Assembly (NCBI GenBank): GCA_047632595.1
Contig: JBLIDK010000030.1
Location: 1 to 25,731 of the forward strand
Direction: 5' to 3'
Length of the DNA: 25,731 nt
Source of the DNA: JBLIDK01 sp047632595
Lineage (GTDB): Bacteria; Bacteroidota; Bacteroidia; Sphingobacteriales; Sphingobacteriaceae
Shown: in pieces, positions 8,723-16,046 of the stretch
Position numbering within the stretch: position 1 is the stretch's first letter
Layout of the letters: each line of letters starts with the position of its first letter
The notes under the pieces: model-generated
Seen by the model: the letters and a program-made list of their open reading frames with translations, nothing else
The model's database searches: none
What the model was told of the DNA's origin: nothing
Program-made: the position numbers and the translations under genes

Positions 8723-9642
8723 ATAATTACAGCACCTTTTTGATTTATTGAGGAGAAATATCCTTTTCCTTCAATATTTACTTTTAAAAAGGAAACACGC
8801 ATAACATTTACTAGTGCAGATGCTGTTTCTTTAGAATTGGAAAGTGCAAAAACTGAAGGTCCAGAACCAGAAATGCTAAATGCCAATGCGTTATTTTTTA
8901 GAGCGTCGTTTTTAACTTGATCAAAGCCTTTAATAAACTGCTTTCTTTGTGGTTCAACCAAAACATCTTTGACAGAACGTTTTATTAACTCGTAGTCAGA
9001 TGTATGCAAGGCATGAACAAACGAAGCTAAATTAGCACTATTTTGAACAGCTTTTGACAAGTCGACTGTTTTGCTAAGAGCAGCTCGAGATTCTTTCGTG
9101 TTAATCTTCAAATTTGGATAAAAGACCGTACAATAAAGAGAATTAGGAACTGGCAAATGCACTATGTCTAATGGTTGATTTTCACGAATTAATATTATTC
9201 CACCAAACATACAAGCTGCTATATTATCAGCATGAATTGCTCCAGAGGCAACGGCTTCACCATCTAAAGCAAAAGGCATTAATTGAAGTTTGGTAAATGG
9301 CTCACCTTCTAACTTATTTACTGCATATACAGCAGCAACGGCACTTGCAGCACTAGAACCAATTCCACTACCAGGATTGATTTTATCAACCATTGTAATT
9401 GTGTATCCTTGAGTTGGATTAAATGCCTTTCTAAAAGATTCAATGGCGACAGAACATACATTTTGGTCAACCGCTAGGGGTAAATTTATATTGTTGAGTT
9501 GAGAAAGAACTTTTAACTCTCCAGTATCATTTTTACATACTTCAATAATATCTCCGGGGCTGTCAATTGCCAAGCCCAATGAATCAAAGCCACAAGCCAA
9601 ATTGGCTACAGTTGCTGGGGCGTAGGCTCTTACTTTGTTCAT
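8719..9642 (-). CDS. thrB: Homoserine kinase (GHMP kinase family)
   Basis: ThrB phosphorylates homoserine to O-phosphohomoserine in threonine synthesis. The 307 aa protein has the N-terminal GHMP substrate-binding pattern YAPATVANLACGFDSLGLA (7-25), the phosphate-binding loop PGSGIGSSAAS (90-100) and a C-terminal glycine motif SISGSGPSVFAL. It stands alone, with no thrA or thrC beside it, unlike the frequent thrABC arrangement. It is convergent with the FadL-like gene (4-bp overlap) and divergent from the FGE-fold gene. Confidence 0.94.
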   Translation of the reverse strand: MNKVRAYAPATVANLACGFDSLGLAIDSPGDIIEVCKNDTGELKVLSQLNNINLPLAVDQNVCSVAIESFRKAFNPTQGYTITMVDKINPGSGIGSSAASAVAAVYAVNKLEGEPFTKLQLMPFALDGEAVASGAIHADNIAACMFGGIILIRENQPLDIVHLPVPNSLYCTVFYPNLKINTKESRAALSKTVDLSKAVQNSANLASFVHALHTSDYELIKRSVKDVLVEPQRKQFIKGFDQVKNDALKNNALAFSISGSGPSVFALSNSKETASALVNVMRVSFLKVNIEGKGYFSSINQKGAVII

Positions 9643-9770
9643 TTTTATGATAATTTATTTTAGAGATAAATTCAAGATTGGTTTTTAGTTTGATGTTTTA
9701 AACCAATTCATACAAAGGTGTCAAATAATTATGGGGTATGTTAAGAATTTTTAAAATCACTTAGATTAAT

Positions 9771-9778
9771 TACCTTTC
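9771..9778 (+). promoter_or_regulatory. Near-consensus -7 box of the FGE-fold gene
   Basis: TACCTTTC differs from TAnnTTTG only in the last base and lies 17 bases before the ATG at 9796. I do not see a convincing -33 element. Confidence 0.3.
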
Positions 9779-9795
9779 GAAATAAATTTCAAACT

Positions 9796-10602
9796 ATGAA
9801 AATCAGTATAGCTTTTTTGTTCATTTGCTTATTAGTGCCATCATTAGTTAGTTTTAGTCCTAAAAAACGAGAGGCTCCTTCTGGTACCGTTTACGTTGAA
9901 CCAGGAAAGTATATCGACCAAGTGCCGGTAAACTCCTACCAGTACAATGAATTTGTTACTAGTGTTAAAACTTTGTGGTCGGTTAAATTAAGTGATTCAC
10001 TAAAAAATATCCCAAAATATAATTTAGCAAATACCGATATAGGAAGAATGCTATTAACTGGGACCTCGCAATGGGTAGATAAAGAACTGATAAAAAAAGC
10101 AGCTATTTCAAAAGAGTTAGGAATAATAGGAGCGAATCCAACCTATTTTTATTACACCCACCAAGAGTTTTATCAGTATCCTATGGTGAATGTTACAATG
10201 CAACAGGCAAAATTATATTGCCGATGGAAAAGTGATATGTTAATGTTGACTTATGCATTCGGTTCGGAAGATGAGAAAGACAGAAAGAAGTATTTTGAAG
10301 AAGTAAATTTTAGACTTCCAACAGCAGATGAATGGAGTAAGGCAAATTTCCTTAATCTAAAGTCTATGAAGGCTAGAGAGCTTACAAGCACTGGCGTTAG
10401 AACTTTTCCAATAATAGTTACTAAAAAAGACAAAGGTAAGTTTGTTCATTATCCATTTAATGTATCAGAAATGACAGCAGAGCCTTATGAGGCAATTGGT
10501 TTGAGCTGGAAAGATACAGAAGAGTTTATTACTGACCTTATTCAAGAGTATAAAGGACCGCAACAGTGGTTGGGGTTTAGGTGTTTGTGTGAGGTTAATT
10601 AG
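9796..10602 (+). CDS. Exported SUMF1/FGE-sulfatase-domain protein, probably non-catalytic
   Basis: This 268 aa protein has a Sec signal peptide (1-21) and a compact formylglycine-generating-enzyme-like fold, the family that also includes gliding proteins GldJ and GldK. Fold markers in order are VPVNSYQYNEFV (43-54), YPMVNVTMQQAKLYCRW (128-144), FRLPTADEW (172-180), NVSEMTAEP (222-230, the counterpart of NVWEWTSD) and LGFRC (259-263). The cysteine-bearing active-site segment of true FGE enzymes is absent, so a structural or binding role in the periplasm is more likely than sulfatase activation. It is a single gene between thrB and the FKBP gene. Confidence 0.7.
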   Translation: MKISIAFLFICLLVPSLVSFSPKKREAPSGTVYVEPGKYIDQVPVNSYQYNEFVTSVKTLWSVKLSDSLKNIPKYNLANTDIGRMLLTGTSQWVDKELIKKAAISKELGIIGANPTYFYYTHQEFYQYPMVNVTMQQAKLYCRWKSDMLMLTYAFGSEDEKDRKKYFEEVNFRLPTADEWSKANFLNLKSMKARELTSTGVRTFPIIVTKKDKGKFVHYPFNVSEMTAEPYEAIGLSWKDTEEFITDLIQEYKGPQQWLGFRCLCEVN

Positions 10603-10705
10603 TAATTCAGTTGAAAGTTAAACAATAGCGTGTATTAGTTAATGGTTAAAAGAAGAAATTTAATTTATCTCAAGTTTCTAGTTTTTACAATAAAAAACTT
10701 GGCAT

Positions 10706-10739
10706 AAAAAAAGCCCTTAGACATAGTCCAAAGGCTTTT
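10706..10739 (-). terminator. Intrinsic terminator of the FKBP gene
   Basis: The stem arms are 10709-10722 and 10726-10739, with a 3-base loop. Read on the minus strand all 14 pairs form, two of them G-U, and a run of U follows at 10712-10706. On the plus strand those two pairs become C-A mismatches, so the hairpin is tuned to the minus strand and the FKBP gene. Confidence 0.85.
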
Positions 10740-10756
10740 CAAAAATTTAGTTTAAA

Positions 10757-11437
10757 TTATTTGAAAGAGATTAACTCAACTTCAAATATTAATGTTTCAT
10801 TTGGTCCTATTGCACCACCTGCACCTCTTGGTCCATAAGCTAAGTCAGAAGGAACGTAAAGTTTCCATTTTGAACCAGCATTCATTAGTTGTAACGCTTC
10901 AGTCCATCCTTTTATAACTCCGTTAACAGGAAAAGAGATTGGCTCACCTCTATCTACCGAACTATCAAATACAGTACCGTCTATTAATGTACCATGGTAA
11001 TGAGTTGTTACTTCACTTTCTAATTCTGGAGAAGCACCAGATCCTTCTTTAAGAACTTCGTATTGTAATCCACTAGGTAGAGTAGTTACACCTTCTTTTT
11101 TAGCATTTTCTTCTAAAAACTTAATGCCTTTATCAGTATTTACTGCTAAAGATTTGTTTTGAATTTCAGAAAAAAACGTTTGAATTAAATTATTGCATTC
11201 TTCGCGATCAATTGCGTAATCACTTTTATTAAATACATCATTTAAAGCTTTTGCAAAGGCATCAGCGTTCAAGGTGTCAAGACCTTGACTCATTAAGTTT
11301 TCACCTACGGTAACACCTAAGCTGTAGCTTACTGAATCGATTTCCGTTGTAAGGGACATAGTTTTTGATTTTTCTCGTGTATTGCAACTAGAAAATATTA
11401 CTGTTGCAATAGTTAAAATTGTTAATTGAATTTTCAT
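10757..11437 (-). CDS. FKBP-type peptidyl-prolyl isomerase lipoprotein (Mip/FkpA-like)
   Basis: This periplasmic, lipid-anchored proline isomerase is 226 aa. The signal peptide ends in lipobox FSSC with Cys18. An FKBP-type N-terminal dimerisation region (about 30-110, SYSLGVTVGENL) precedes the FKBP domain (about 143-226). Conserved pocket features are VTTHYHGTLIDGTVFDSS (143-160), VIKGWTEAL (174-182), YVPSDLAYGPRG (194-205) and IGPNETLIFEVEL (210-222). A role in folding exported proteins follows from the family. It is transcribed alone, divergent from dgkA, and ends at a strong minus-strand terminator. Confidence 0.93.
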   Translation of the reverse strand: MKIQLTILTIATVIFSSCNTREKSKTMSLTTEIDSVSYSLGVTVGENLMSQGLDTLNADAFAKALNDVFNKSDYAIDREECNNLIQTFFSEIQNKSLAVNTDKGIKFLEENAKKEGVTTLPSGLQYEVLKEGSGASPELESEVTTHYHGTLIDGTVFDSSVDRGEPISFPVNGVIKGWTEALQLMNAGSKWKLYVPSDLAYGPRGAGGAIGPNETLIFEVELISFK

Positions 11438-11457
11438 TTTCTTATCTTCAAATTATT

Positions 11458-11465
11458 GAAAGTTA
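11458..11465 (-). promoter_or_regulatory. Near-consensus -7 box of the FKBP gene
   Basis: On the minus strand this reads TAACTTTC, one base from TAnnTTTG, 20 bases upstream of the FKBP start codon. Confidence 0.3.
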
Positions 11466-11493
11466 CGAATGTACTGCAATTTCTACGGATAAT

Positions 11494-11853
11494 ATGAAAG
11501 AGATGATTTTTAGTTTCAAATGTGCCCTAAATGGCCTTAAAATAGGTTTTAAAAGGGAGAAAAATTTAAGAAGACATTTATTGATAGTAATGTTGACTTC
11601 ATTACTTTGTATGGTTTTAAATCTAAACTCTACAGAATGGGCAATTGTGGTAATTTGTTTTGGGATGGTAATCGCCACAGAATATATAAATTCTGCTATA
11701 GAAAAATTGGCTGATCATGTCACTTCTGAAACGCACCCTGCAATAAAAGTTGTGAAAGATATTGCTGCTGGAGCAGTCCTTGTTACTTCTATTTGTGCGG
11801 TAATAATTGCAATTATTATTATTCTACCTAAGCTAATAGGGGCACTTTCTTAA
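11494..11853 (+). CDS. dgkA: Diacylglycerol kinase family protein, DgkA-type
   Basis: This small integral-membrane kinase, 119 aa from the ATG at 11494, fits the roughly 120 aa family length. Extending upstream would add 25 residues unlike the family. It has an amphipathic N-terminus, three hydrophobic segments (about 28-44, 48-62 and 91-114), and the active-site pattern ATEYINSAIEKLAD, in which Glu63, Asn66 and Glu70 match Glu69, Asn72 and Glu76 of E. coli DgkA. Glu22 in REKNLRRH matches Glu28. The substrate may be diacylglycerol or undecaprenol; the sequence does not decide. It is divergent from the FKBP gene and ends directly at a hairpin terminator. Confidence 0.92.
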   Translation: MKEMIFSFKCALNGLKIGFKREKNLRRHLLIVMLTSLLCMVLNLNSTEWAIVVICFGMVIATEYINSAIEKLADHVTSETHPAIKVVKDIAAGAVLVTSICAVIIAIIIILPKLIGALS

Positions 11854-11890
11854 CTAAAAAGGGTGTATTATTTGATACACCCTTTTTAGT
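11853..11890. terminator. Bidirectional terminator between dgkA and the small lipoprotein ORF
   Basis: A perfect 16-bp stem (ACTAAAAAGGGTGTAT at 11853-11868, its complement at 11875-11890) encloses a 6-base loop. Runs of T in the right arm and of A in the left arm allow termination from both sides. The first stem base is the last base of the dgkA stop codon. Confidence 0.88.
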
Positions 11891-11924
11891 TCTGTTAATC
11901 ATCTTCACTTTCAGGCAGTAATGC

Positions 11925-12139
11925 CTATTCTACTTCTTCACCTTCATCTGCTTTGTCTACAGAATTTTCTACTACAGTTTCAATCTCCTCTAAACCTTGG
12001 TCCATTTCGGTAGAAATACTGTCAAATTTTTGCTCTTCTTCTTTTGCTTTTACAGCAGCTCCTCCTGAGCACCCTACCAAAAACCTTACTAATATTAGGG
12101 TTATAATTATTCTTATGTTTTTTGCTTTTGTATATTCAT
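11925..12139 (-). pseudogene. Small acidic lipoprotein ORF with an apparent one-base frameshift
   Basis: The uninterrupted reading frame here has only a TTG at 12161 as start, preceding a signal peptide with a canonical lipobox LVGC, then a 37-residue acidic tail rich in Glu and Asp. An ATG at 12139 lies one frame away and stops after MNIQKQKT. If the A6 run (complement of 12118-12123) had one more A, or if ribosomes slipped back one base there, the product would begin MNIQKQKNIRIII and run into the lipobox with a normal signal peptide of about 70 aa total. It could be a decayed gene, a slippage-controlled gene or a sequencing error. It ends just upstream of a terminator usable on this strand. 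Function is unknown. Confidence 0.55.
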
Positions 12140-12180
12140 CGCAATTATAAGTCCAATACAACCAAATTATTGTTTAGAAA

Positions 12181-12738
12181 ATGTCTTATTTAAAACATAC
12201 CTACTTAAAAAACATCGGAATAGCTTTGTTTTTTGTTTTTGTAATATGCCTTATGGCACAAGTTTCATTTACAATACCTCTGTCCAATTTGAATATCCCA
12301 ATAACAGGGCAAACTTTTGCAGTTTTACTAACGGGATTTTTTCTTGGTCCTAAAAAGGGTGCTTTTGTAGTGCTAGCTTATATTATTCTAGGAATAATAG
12401 GATTACCTGTTTTTGCAAATGGAACCAGTGGATTGGAGAAAATAACGGGAAATACTGGTGGATTTATTTTAGGATTTATACCAGGAGTAATATTTACTGG
12501 TTATAGGAGTAAAAAAGGAATAAAGGCGGTATTTCTTCATCATTTTATGTTAATGCTTATTGGCACCGCTATAATCGTATTTTGTGGGTTTCTTATGCTA
12601 AGTACTAAAATAGGAGCAGAGAACGCTTATAGTTACGGAGTATACCCATTTTTACTAGGTGGGGTAATTAAAAGTATTTTGGGAGCCATTATTTCTTTAC
12701 TAATTCAAACTTCTTTACCAAAACTTATAACGCGCTAA
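12181..12738 (+). CDS. bioY: BioY-family biotin transporter S component
   Basis: This is the substrate-binding membrane subunit of an ECF-type biotin importer, 185 aa, with about six hydrophobic segments. Family markers are the N-terminal IPITGQTFAVLLTGFFLGPKKG region (near 41-61), the GLPVFANGTSGLEKITGNTGGFILGF loop (near 78-103), and a C-terminal hydrophobic pair. No ATPase or T component is adjacent, so it acts alone or with shared ECF parts encoded elsewhere. The gene starts 41 bp from the presumed start of the divergent small lipoprotein and overlaps the 3' end of rnz by 14 bp. Confidence 0.92.
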   Translation: MSYLKHTYLKNIGIALFFVFVICLMAQVSFTIPLSNLNIPITGQTFAVLLTGFFLGPKKGAFVVLAYIILGIIGLPVFANGTSGLEKITGNTGGFILGFIPGVIFTGYRSKKGIKAVFLHHFMLMLIGTAIIVFCGFLMLSTKIGAENAYSYGVYPFLLGGVIKSILGAIISLLIQTSLPKLITR

Positions 12739-13639
12739 AGGTTTCCCCTTCAATTGCTAAGAAAGTGTTTTCGAAAGTTTCTTTTGCTTCATCAAGCAAA
12801 GGAGTCAAATCGTTATATCGAGCAGAGAAATGGCCAATTAACAGTTTTCTTACTCCACACATGTTTGCAATAGTAGCTGCTTCTTTCGCAGTGCTGTGTT
12901 TTGTCATTTTAGCTCTGTCCAACATTTCGTGTAAGAATGTGGCTTCATGATACATTAAATCAACGTTTTTTAGTTGCTCAACATTACTTTCCTTGTACGC
13001 GGTATCTGAACAATAAGCATAAGACAATGCAGGGTTGGGTTCTTTAGTGAAAACATTGTTTGGAATTATAGTGCCATCGGGCTTTTCAAAGTCATTTCCT
13101 TGTTTTAAAAGATGGATATAATGATTACCTACTTCATGAACCTCTAAGGCCCCTTTGTTTAATCTGATACCCTTTTCTTTTTCCTTAAATAAAAAGCCAG
13201 TACAAGGTATTCTATGATCCAAAATAATGGTCTCTACTATTAAACTAGGTGTCTCGTAAATTACCTCTGGTGAGTTCGCTTGAGTAGGGTGAAATACAAG
13301 CTCGTAATTCAACTGAGTTCTAGAATGCTTTAAGTGAATATCAATAATTTCTTTTAGTTCGGGTGGACCGTAGAGCTGAATAGCTTTAGTTCTTCCCATA
13401 AGGTGCATAGATTGGATTAAACCAATTAACCCTAAGTAATGATCGCCATGCAAATGAGAAATGAAAATGTGCTCAATTCGGTTTTTCTTAATATTTTGTT
13501 TTAGAAGTTGAACCTGGGTTCCTTCGCCACAATCAATTAAAAATAAATTGTCGTTGATATTCAGTACCTGGGAAGATGGGTTCCTGGTTTTAGTTGGTAA
13601 TGAGGAGTTACTGCCGAGAATAGTAACCTCGAATGTCAT
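12725..13639 (-). CDS. rnz: Ribonuclease Z (tRNA 3' processing)
   Basis: RNase Z is a zinc metallo-beta-lactamase-fold endonuclease that trims tRNA precursors at the 3' end to allow CCA addition. The 304 aa protein has the N-terminal GSNSSLPTKTRNPSS pattern, the zinc motif HLHGDH (62-67), YCSDTAY and a late GHFSARY supplying further metal ligands. It is the last gene of the phoH-purC-STAS-rnz run, 9 bp after the STAS gene. The tRNA-Arg in this window lacks an encoded CCA and would be a natural substrate. Confidence 0.95.
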   Translation of the reverse strand: MTFEVTILGSNSSLPTKTRNPSSQVLNINDNLFLIDCGEGTQVQLLKQNIKKNRIEHIFISHLHGDHYLGLIGLIQSMHLMGRTKAIQLYGPPELKEIIDIHLKHSRTQLNYELVFHPTQANSPEVIYETPSLIVETIILDHRIPCTGFLFKEKEKGIRLNKGALEVHEVGNHYIHLLKQGNDFEKPDGTIIPNNVFTKEPNPALSYAYCSDTAYKESNVEQLKNVDLMYHEATFLHEMLDRAKMTKHSTAKEAATIANMCGVRKLLIGHFSARYNDLTPLLDEAKETFENTFLAIEGETFSAL

Positions 13640-13648
13640 ATAATATTT

Positions 13649-14026
13649 TTACTCGCTTTTAGTATCAAATTCTCGCGCTACTTCCTCCATCATCACAAAA
13701 TCCTCCGCTTCTTGGGTAGTAGGCACAATGTTTAAAACATTATCTAATTGAGAGATGGTGATTAATTTCTCAACAGCAGGTTGTAAATTACATATAACTA
13801 GCGAGCCACCTGAACTAGAACATAGTCTATTGCCAACCAGTAACGAGCTTAGTCCACTCGAATCGCTATAAGCTACTTCGTTCAAGTCTAGTATAATATT
13901 TTTAAACCCTTCTGTATTTAATAAAATCAATTCAGATTTTAAAATTGGTGCATTAACAGAATTTAATTTCTGTTCATCAAGTTTAAATATAGTGTGTCTT
14001 TCTTTTTTATCTATTGTAAATTTCAT
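13649..14026 (-). CDS. STAS-domain protein (anti-anti-sigma-factor-like)
   Basis: This 125 aa single-domain protein has the STAS fold of SpoIIAA-type regulators. The signature YSDSSGLSSLL (53-63) contains the serine after Asp55 that partner kinases phosphorylate in this family. The C-terminal tail (about 105-125) is acidic. No anti-sigma kinase, PP2C phosphatase or sigma factor is nearby, so the partner is unknown. It sits 44 bp after purC and 9 bp before rnz. That placement is common co-transcription rather than evidence of a joint function. Confidence 0.88.
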   Translation of the reverse strand: MKFTIDKKERHTIFKLDEQKLNSVNAPILKSELILLNTEGFKNIILDLNEVAYSDSSGLSSLLVGNRLCSSSGGSLVICNLQPAVEKLITISQLDNVLNIVPTTQEAEDFVMMEEVAREFDTKSE

Positions 14027-14070
14027 AATCGAATAAACTAAGTTATATAAATTTAACTTTTTTTAAGTTA

Positions 14071-15021
14071 TTATACAACTGTTTGACCTAATACATATTT
14101 TCGAATATTGTTTTCTATTCTTTTTAACGGATGGTTATCAATGACCTTTTTAAATGGCATTCCGGTAATTTGCTCATAAAGCTCTATGTACCGTTCGCTA
14201 ATGCTTTCAACAACATTTTCTGGAAAATCCGGCATTGTTTGTCCTTCTAATCCCTGAAAATTGTTGCTAATAAGCCATTCTCTAACGAATTCTTTACTCA
14301 AGTGTTTTTGAGGAAGCCCCTTTTCTTGATTTGATTGGTAGTTTTCAAAATAAAAATAGCGAGAACTATCTGGTGTATGAATTTCATCAATGAGCATTAA
14401 TTTTCCATTGTTTAAACCAAATTCATACTTAGTGTCTACAAGAATAAGTCCTTGACTATTTGCCATTTCAGTGCCGCGTTCAAACAGTTGAAATGTTACT
14501 TTTTCCATTTCATTATAAAGTTTTTCTGGTACCAAGCCTTGGGCAATTATATCTTCTCTAGAAATGTCTTCATCATGACCTTCTTCAGCTTTGGTAGCTG
14601 GGGTAATAATTGGATTAGGAAGCTTATCATTTTCTTTAAGTCCATCAGGCAATGAAACACCACAAAGTTTACGCTTACCAGACTTGTATTCCCGCCATGC
14701 ATGGCCTACAAGGTAGTTTCTTACTACCATTTCAATAGGAATCGCATCACAAGCGTGACCAATAGTAACATTTGGGTCTACAACTTCAATTACCCAATTT
14801 TGTATTATGTCCTTTGTTGATTCCAAAAATTTAGCTGCAATTTGATTCAAAACCTGACCTTTAAAAGGAATTGGTTTAGGTAATATATGATCAAATGCAG
14901 AAATACGGTCTGAAGCTATCATAACCACATAGTTATTTATAAAGTAAACATCTCTTACTTTGCCATGATAGACTTTTTTTTGCCCAGGAAAATTGAAATT
15001 GGTTTGGGTTATTCCACTCAT
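14071..15021 (-). CDS. purC: Phosphoribosylaminoimidazole-succinocarboxamide (SAICAR) synthase
   Basis: PurC joins aspartate to CAIR using ATP in purine synthesis. It is 316 aa, the longer form seen in Bacteroidota and yeast rather than the roughly 240 aa E. coli type. Motifs: GKVRDVY (20-26), ASDRISAFD (36-44), VVRNYLVGHAWREYKSG (near 99-115) and LIDEIHTPDSSRY (near 210-222). Its ATG shares one base with the phoH stop codon (TAATG), so translation is likely coupled to phoH. No other pur genes are adjacent, though guaA is in the same window. Confidence 0.96.
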   Translation of the reverse strand: MSGITQTNFNFPGQKKVYHGKVRDVYFINNYVVMIASDRISAFDHILPKPIPFKGQVLNQIAAKFLESTKDIIQNWVIEVVDPNVTIGHACDAIPIEMVVRNYLVGHAWREYKSGKRKLCGVSLPDGLKENDKLPNPIITPATKAEEGHDEDISREDIIAQGLVPEKLYNEMEKVTFQLFERGTEMANSQGLILVDTKYEFGLNNGKLMLIDEIHTPDSSRYFYFENYQSNQEKGLPQKHLSKEFVREWLISNNFQGLEGQTMPDFPENVVESISERYIELYEQITGMPFKKVIDNHPLKRIENNIRKYVLGQTVV

Positions 15022-15959
15022 TATGAATATGCTTTAATGATTTTAGCTACTAACTTATGCCTTACAACATCTGAAGCAGTTAATTTAATAATATCAATGC
15101 CTTTTATTTTATCAAGAATGTTTACTGCATTTACCAAACCTGATTGCTGCTTCAAAGGTAAATCGATTTGAGTAATATCGCCAGTTAAAACAAATTTTGC
15201 ATCAGGACCCATTCGAGTTAAAAACATTTTTAACTGCAAATCGGTAGTGTTCTGAGCCTCATCTAATATAACAAATGCATGATCTAAGGTTCGGCCGCGC
15301 ATAAAAGCAAGAGGTGCAATTTCTATAATTCTATTTTCAAGAAAGTATTTTAACTTTTCAGGTTGAATCATATCATCCAGTGCATCGTACAACGGGCGCA
15401 AATAAGGATCAATCTTATCTTTTAAATCACCGGGTAAGAATCCTAAATTTTCACCAGCTTCAACTGCTGGTCTAGTTAGCACTATACGCTTTACTTGTTT
15501 GTTTTTCAAGGCTCTTACAGCCATGGCTACTGCGGTATATGTTTTACCAGTACCTGCTGGGCCAATTGCGAAAATAATATCGTTCTGGTCAGCACTTTTA
15601 ACCATTTTTAATTGATTGGCAGTACGTGCTTTTATGGTATTTCCTTTGGAGCCATAAACTATTACATCGTCTTTATCGCTAACAACCTCTGCTTTTTCTG
15701 CAACTTCAGTTTGACCAACAATTTCTTCTAAAATTTTAGATTCAAGTTTATTGTATTTGTTTACTGCCTCTTTTATTTTTAAAAAAGTCTTTTCAAATTC
15801 AATCAATTCGCCATCATTACCATATGCTTTTAACAAACTTCCCCTTGTAACTAATTTTAGTTTTGGGAAAAATTGTTTCAGGGCAGTGAAATTTTCATTG
15901 TTGACTCCCCAGAGTGCAGAAACACTGGTGTTTTCTAAAGAAATTATAAGTTCATTCAA
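15021..15959 (-). CDS. PhoH-family ATPase (PhoH-like)
   Basis: This 312 aa cytoplasmic P-loop ATPase belongs to the PhoH/YbeZ family, associated with RNA metabolism and ribosome maturation. It has a short N-terminal region (1-100), then Walker A GPAGTGKT (133-140), LTRPAVEAGENLGFLPGD (161-178) and Walker B FVILDEAQ (229-236), followed by the TGDITQIDLP motif. It heads the run phoH-purC-STAS-rnz. A -7 box on the minus strand (16001-16008) lies just upstream, nearly abutting the promoter of the divergent DUF62 gene. Confidence 0.94.
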   Translation of the reverse strand: MNELIISLENTSVSALWGVNNENFTALKQFFPKLKLVTRGSLLKAYGNDGELIEFEKTFLKIKEAVNKYNKLESKILEEIVGQTEVAEKAEVVSDKDDVIVYGSKGNTIKARTANQLKMVKSADQNDIIFAIGPAGTGKTYTAVAMAVRALKNKQVKRIVLTRPAVEAGENLGFLPGDLKDKIDPYLRPLYDALDDMIQPEKLKYFLENRIIEIAPLAFMRGRTLDHAFVILDEAQNTTDLQLKMFLTRMGPDAKFVLTGDITQIDLPLKQQSGLVNAVNILDKIKGIDIIKLTASDVVRHKLVAKIIKAYS

Positions 15960-15988
15960 ACTTGTGAAGTTGTAGTGATTGTTATATT

Positions 15989-15996
15989 TATATTTG
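15989..15996 (+). promoter_or_regulatory. Candidate -7 box of the DUF62 gene
   Basis: TATATTTG matches TAnnTTTG. The predicted start would be near 16001, giving a leader of about 46 bases before the ATG at 16047. TTG triplets occur upstream at 15963 and 15970. Confidence 0.45.
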
Positions 15997-16000
15997 AAAC

Positions 16001-16008
16001 CAAAAGTA
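16001..16008 (-). promoter_or_regulatory. Candidate -7 box of the phoH run
   Basis: On the minus strand this reads TACTTTTG, matching TAnnTTTG. The predicted start is near 15997, about 38 bases upstream of the phoH ATG and next to the predicted start of the opposing promoter. Confidence 0.4.
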
Positions 16009-16046
16009 AGGATATTTCCAACTGAAAAGGAAAATCCACCTTATAA

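Noticed and set aside
10662..10702. AT-rich imperfect hairpin after the FGE-fold gene
   Set aside because: The pairing is interrupted and not followed by a T run on the plus strand; not convincing as a terminator.
14054..14070. TAACTT-TTTTT-AAGTTA stem-loop between purC and the STAS gene
   Set aside because: Only six A-T-rich pairs with no GC core; too weak to call a terminator or regulatory hairpin.
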